NCBI GenBank assembly: GCA_036403035.1 | Contig: DASWRT010000066.1 | Location: 1-7,055, forward strand | DNA: 7,055 nt | Direction: 5' to 3' | Origin: DASWRT01 sp036403035 | Lineage (GTDB): Bacteria; Pseudomonadota; Alphaproteobacteria; ATCC43930; CGMCC-115725 | Shown: positions 5,436-7,055 of the stretch, piece by piece | How positions within the stretch are numbered: the stretch's first letter is position 1 | Layout: every line of letters begins with the position of its first letter | Translations under genes and position numbers: made by a program | The notes under the pieces: model-generated | Told to the model about the DNA's origin: nothing | Database searches by the model: none | What the model saw: the letters and a program-made list of their open reading frames with translations, nothing else

Positions 5436-6182
5436 ATGCTCTCCTACATCCTGCTGATGCTGGCGGCCTTCACGTCGGGCGTGCTCAACGCGATCGCCGG
5501 CGGCGGCGCGTTCATCACCTTCCCGGCGCTGCTCTTCGCCGGCGTGCCGCCGGTCGGCGCCAACGCGACGAGCACGGTGGCGCTGTTCCCCGGCCAGGCG
5601 GCGAGCGCCTGGGCCTACCGCCAGGATATCGGCGACGTGCGCGAGGTCAGCGTCATCGCCTTCGTCGTGCTGAGCCTGATCGGCGGACTCATCGGCGCGC
5701 TCCTGCTGCTGTTCACCTCGAATGCGGTGTTCGCGAGGCTGGTGCCGTGGCTGCTGCTCTTCGCCACGCTGGTCTTCGCCGCCGGCAACTTCATGGGCAA
5801 GGGCGTGGCGGCAGGGCGCGTCCGCCTGGGCCACCGCGGCGTGCTGGTCACGCAATTCCTGATCTCAATCTATGGCGGCTATTTCGGCGGCGGCATCGGC
5901 TTCCTGATGCTCGCCGCGCTGACCCTGTTCGGCATGCGCGACATCCACGCGATGAACGGGCTGAAGATCCTGCTCGCCACGTTGATGAACGGTGCCGCCG
6001 TCATAGCCTTCGCTATCGCCGGGATCGTGCACTGGCCGGAAACGCTGGCGATGGCGGCCGCGTCGGTCGTCGGCGGCTATGTCGGCGCGCTCGGCGCCAA
6101 GCGCGTCGACCAGCGCGTCATCAAGGGCTGCGTCATCGCGCTCGGCGCGGCGCTGACCGTCTATTTCTTCTGGCACGGCTGA
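5436..6182 (+). CDS. TSUP-family membrane transporter (TauE/SafE)
   Basis: The 248-residue product is very hydrophobic with about eight predicted transmembrane segments in two similar halves, as is usual for TauE/SafE proteins of about 250 residues. The first half carries NAIAGGGAFITFPALL (18-33) and GANATSTVALFPG (41-53). The second carries the matching GGYFGGGIGFLMLAAL (147-162) and NGLKILLA (174-181). The paired glycine-rich GGG-x-hydrophobic motifs are the family signature. Members carry anions such as sulfite, sulfoacetate, taurine-linked sulfonates or other small organic anions across the inner membrane, often outward; the substrate here is unknown. The ATG is chosen because the first helix begins right there. 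No good ribosome site precedes it (AATCAGCCCCTTTC), so translation may be weak or coupled. It follows ggt on the same strand by 109 bases and may be co-transcribed past the REP-like palindrome. Confidence 0.9.
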   Translation: MLSYILLMLAAFTSGVLNAIAGGGAFITFPALLFAGVPPVGANATSTVALFPGQAASAWAYRQDIGDVREVSVIAFVVLSLIGGLIGALLLLFTSNAVFARLVPWLLLFATLVFAAGNFMGKGVAAGRVRLGHRGVLVTQFLISIYGGYFGGGIGFLMLAALTLFGMRDIHAMNGLKILLATLMNGAAVIAFAIAGIVHWPETLAMAAASVVGGYVGALGAKRVDQRVIKGCVIALGAALTVYFFWHG

Positions 6183-6265
6183 TGACCTGACGTACCGCGC
6201 AACAGTCCCGTGCCGCTCGCGACCTCTGCGCTATTCACATTCGAGGAATTCATCACGTCTTATTC

Positions 6266-6287
6266 TGGTGTGAAGCCGATCACACCA
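6266..6287. promoter_or_regulatory. CRP-type binding site with 8-base arms
   Basis: TGGTGTGA-N6-TCACACCA is a perfect inverted repeat of 8-base arms containing the TGTGA-N6-TCACA core at 6269-6284. It lies in a relatively AT-rich intergenic stretch after the permease gene and about 136 bases before the start chosen for the orphan gene at 6423. Together with the site at 3185 it implies shared control by a CRP/FNR-family protein. Confidence 0.6.
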
Positions 6288-6301
6288 AGATAGGTCATGA
6301 T

Positions 6302-6310
6302 TGCCATAGA
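6302..6310 (+). promoter_or_regulatory. Extended -10-like element TGC-CATAGA
   Basis: CATAGA (6305-6310) matches TATAAT at four of six positions and is preceded by TG at the extended -10 position. The implied start near 6317 puts the CRP-type palindrome at about -40.5, one base from the classical class II spacing. If correct, the ATG at 6297 lies upstream of the transcript and cannot be the start of the orphan gene. Confidence 0.35.
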
Positions 6311-6422
6311 ACGCGTCCATCCGAACATTTACTCATTCCCATCCACGTCCCGGGCGGTCTTTCCCGCCGGGGACAATATCCTGTTGTCGAGACTGTCGCC
6401 TTTGTCCTGTCAAGAAAGCCTT

Positions 6423-6758
6423 ATGCCTGACCCGTCCCGCCGTGCCGGTTCCGCCACGCTCTGGTTGCTCGCGGAGTCGTACCGCGATGGGGCGGAGTGC
6501 CTGTCGCGGGGTTGCCTGCTGCGTCACCCCGCCCCGATCCTGCTGCTGCTGCGCGAGGCGATCGCGACCGCGCTCGCAGCGCTCCGCGTCGCGCCGGCTC
6601 CGCCCAGCGGCGGCGCAGCCGAACTCGCGCCGGCGGCGGAAGCGCTCCTCGTGATGTCACCCGGCCCTGAGCCCGCGCCGCTCCTGGAGGTGGCGTCCCG
6701 CCTGCTCGACGCCATTCACGATGCCTGCATGGACGGCGCCGCAGCCGCTCCTCGGTAG
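6423..6758 (+). CDS. Hypothetical 111-residue helical protein
   Basis: I do not recognise this protein. It is rich in Ala, Leu and Arg and looks all-helical, with a probable helix at residues 10-30 (GSATLWLLAESYRDGAECLS), a second around 35-55 (PAPILLLLREAIATALAALR), a Pro/Gly-rich linker and a third near the C-terminus (LLEVASRLLDAIHDACMD). The pattern of two amphipathic helices with LLAESYRD followed by LLLLREAIATALAAL faintly recalls HEPN-type helical proteins, but the key RxxxxH motif is not seen, so this is a guess. ATG 6423 is preferred: the codons from the alternative ATG 6297 encode a low-GC, non-protein-like stretch that overlaps the probable promoter. The ribosome site is poor (CAAGAAAG). 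A CRP-type site lies upstream. Confidence 0.55.
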   Translation: MPDPSRRAGSATLWLLAESYRDGAECLSRGCLLRHPAPILLLLREAIATALAALRVAPAPPSGGAAELAPAAEALLVMSPGPEPAPLLEVASRLLDAIHDACMDGAAAAPR

Positions 6759-6779
6759 CCGGCCCTGAAGCGTCGCCGG
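6759..6779 (+). terminator. Hairpin after the orphan gene
   Basis: CCGGC (6759-6763) and GCCGG (6775-6779) form a 5-bp stem with an 11-base loop starting directly after the stop codon. No T run follows at once; a six-T run appears only at 6813-6818. It is a weak terminator candidate at best. The T run followed by AAT (TTTAAT, 6816-6821) could instead be a -10 box for the hydrolase gene, though no matching -35 is visible. Confidence 0.2.
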
Positions 6780-6853
6780 GAACGCGCGTTGCCTGCGGCT
6801 CGGATCATGCCATTTTTTAATCCGCCGCTGCGGTGAAGGAGCACCAAACACCG

Positions 6854-7055
6854 ATGTTCGACGGCTTCGAGCTATCGACGATCGAGGCGGAAGAGGAGGG
6901 CGTGGCGATACGCGTCCGCCGCGGCGGCAGCGGTCCGCCGCTGCTCCTGCTGCACGGCCACCCGCAGACGCACGCGATGTGGCACCGCATCGCTCCGCGC
7001 CTCGCGCGGGACTTCACGGTCGTCGCCGCCGACCTGCGTGGGTACGGCGACAGCG
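6854..7055 (+). CDS. Alpha/beta hydrolase, N-terminal part (runs off the window)
   Basis: Only the first 67 residues are present; the frame stays open to the end. The segment PPLLLLHGHPQTHAMWHRIA (28-47) followed by LARDFTVVAADLRGYGDS (50-67) is the N-terminal signature of alpha/beta hydrolases close to fluoroacetate/haloacetate dehalogenases and epoxide hydrolases. His34-Gly35 is the oxyanion-hole motif. The catalytic nucleophile, acid and histidine all lie beyond the window, so dehalogenase, epoxide hydrolase or other esterase activity cannot be told apart. AAGGAG stands 12 bases before the ATG, which is longer than usual, but no closer in-frame start exists. No signal peptide is visible, so it is probably cytoplasmic. 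Confidence 0.88.
   Translation, partial: MFDGFELSTIEAEEEGVAIRVRRGGSGPPLLLLHGHPQTHAMWHRIAPRLARDFTVVAADLRGYGDS

Noticed and set aside
6297..6422. N-terminal extension of the orphan protein from ATG 6297
   Set aside because: The stretch overlaps the probable promoter, has non-coding composition, and the resulting residues do not look like a domain or signal peptide. A weak GATAGG before it keeps the possibility alive.
1..7055. A defence, mobile-element or biosynthetic system
   Set aside because: No nuclease, helicase, reverse transcriptase, toxin-antitoxin pair, transposase, integrase or synthase motif is visible on either strand, and no direct repeats flank a segment.

Overview
The window is uniformly GC-rich and codes almost edge to edge on both strands. 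The gene content looks like ordinary chromosomal 'housekeeping accessory' DNA of a GC-rich proteobacterium, most likely an alphaproteobacterium. That placement is inferred from composition and from the kinds of proteins present (short RlpA, PPK2, Lipocalin_5-type protein, periplasmic gamma-glutamyltransferase, TSUP permease); no rRNA or other phylogenetic marker is present. I see no tRNA, rRNA, CRISPR array, transposase, integrase or phage gene, and nothing that amounts to a new defence or mobile system.

Left part (1-2303). A plus-strand peroxiredoxin-like thiol protein (42-557) is followed by about 300 bases without a convincing gene, which contain a hairpin and a pair of GTGTGAC direct repeats. 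Then comes a short RlpA-family septal/cell-wall protein (859-1305). It converges, with only 17 bases between stop codons, on a minus-strand polyphosphate kinase 2 (1323-2198). The ppk2 leader holds an inverted repeat CGTTAC-N8-GTAACG that could be an operator.

Middle part (2304-3574). Two minus-strand genes, a small single-pass membrane protein (2833-3117) and a secreted lipocalin-like protein (2304-2801), are spaced like an operon. Upstream lies a 450-base divergent regulatory region with a strikingly AT-rich core. Inside it is a perfect CRP-type palindrome TGTGA-N6-TCACA, placed exactly 41.5 bases upstream of the start point implied by a -10-like box for the minus-strand pair.

Right part (3575-7055). 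A periplasmic gamma-glutamyltransferase with all its catalytic residues (3575-5326) is followed by a REP-like palindrome and a TauE/SafE (TSUP) permease (5436-6182). A second CRP-type palindrome (TGGTGTGA-N6-TCACACCA) stands in front of a 111-residue orphan protein. The window ends inside an alpha/beta hydrolase of the fluoroacetate-dehalogenase/epoxide-hydrolase type.

How the genes may work together: GGT cleaves extracytoplasmic glutathione and other gamma-glutamyl compounds, TSUP permeases often move sulfur oxyanions or sulfonates, and the peroxiredoxin-like protein belongs to thiol redox chemistry, so a loose sulfur/thiol theme is possible. The most useful non-coding observation is the pair of near-perfect CRP-type sites within about 3.1 kb, suggesting that the lipocalin pair and the orphan gene respond to the same CRP/FNR-family regulator.
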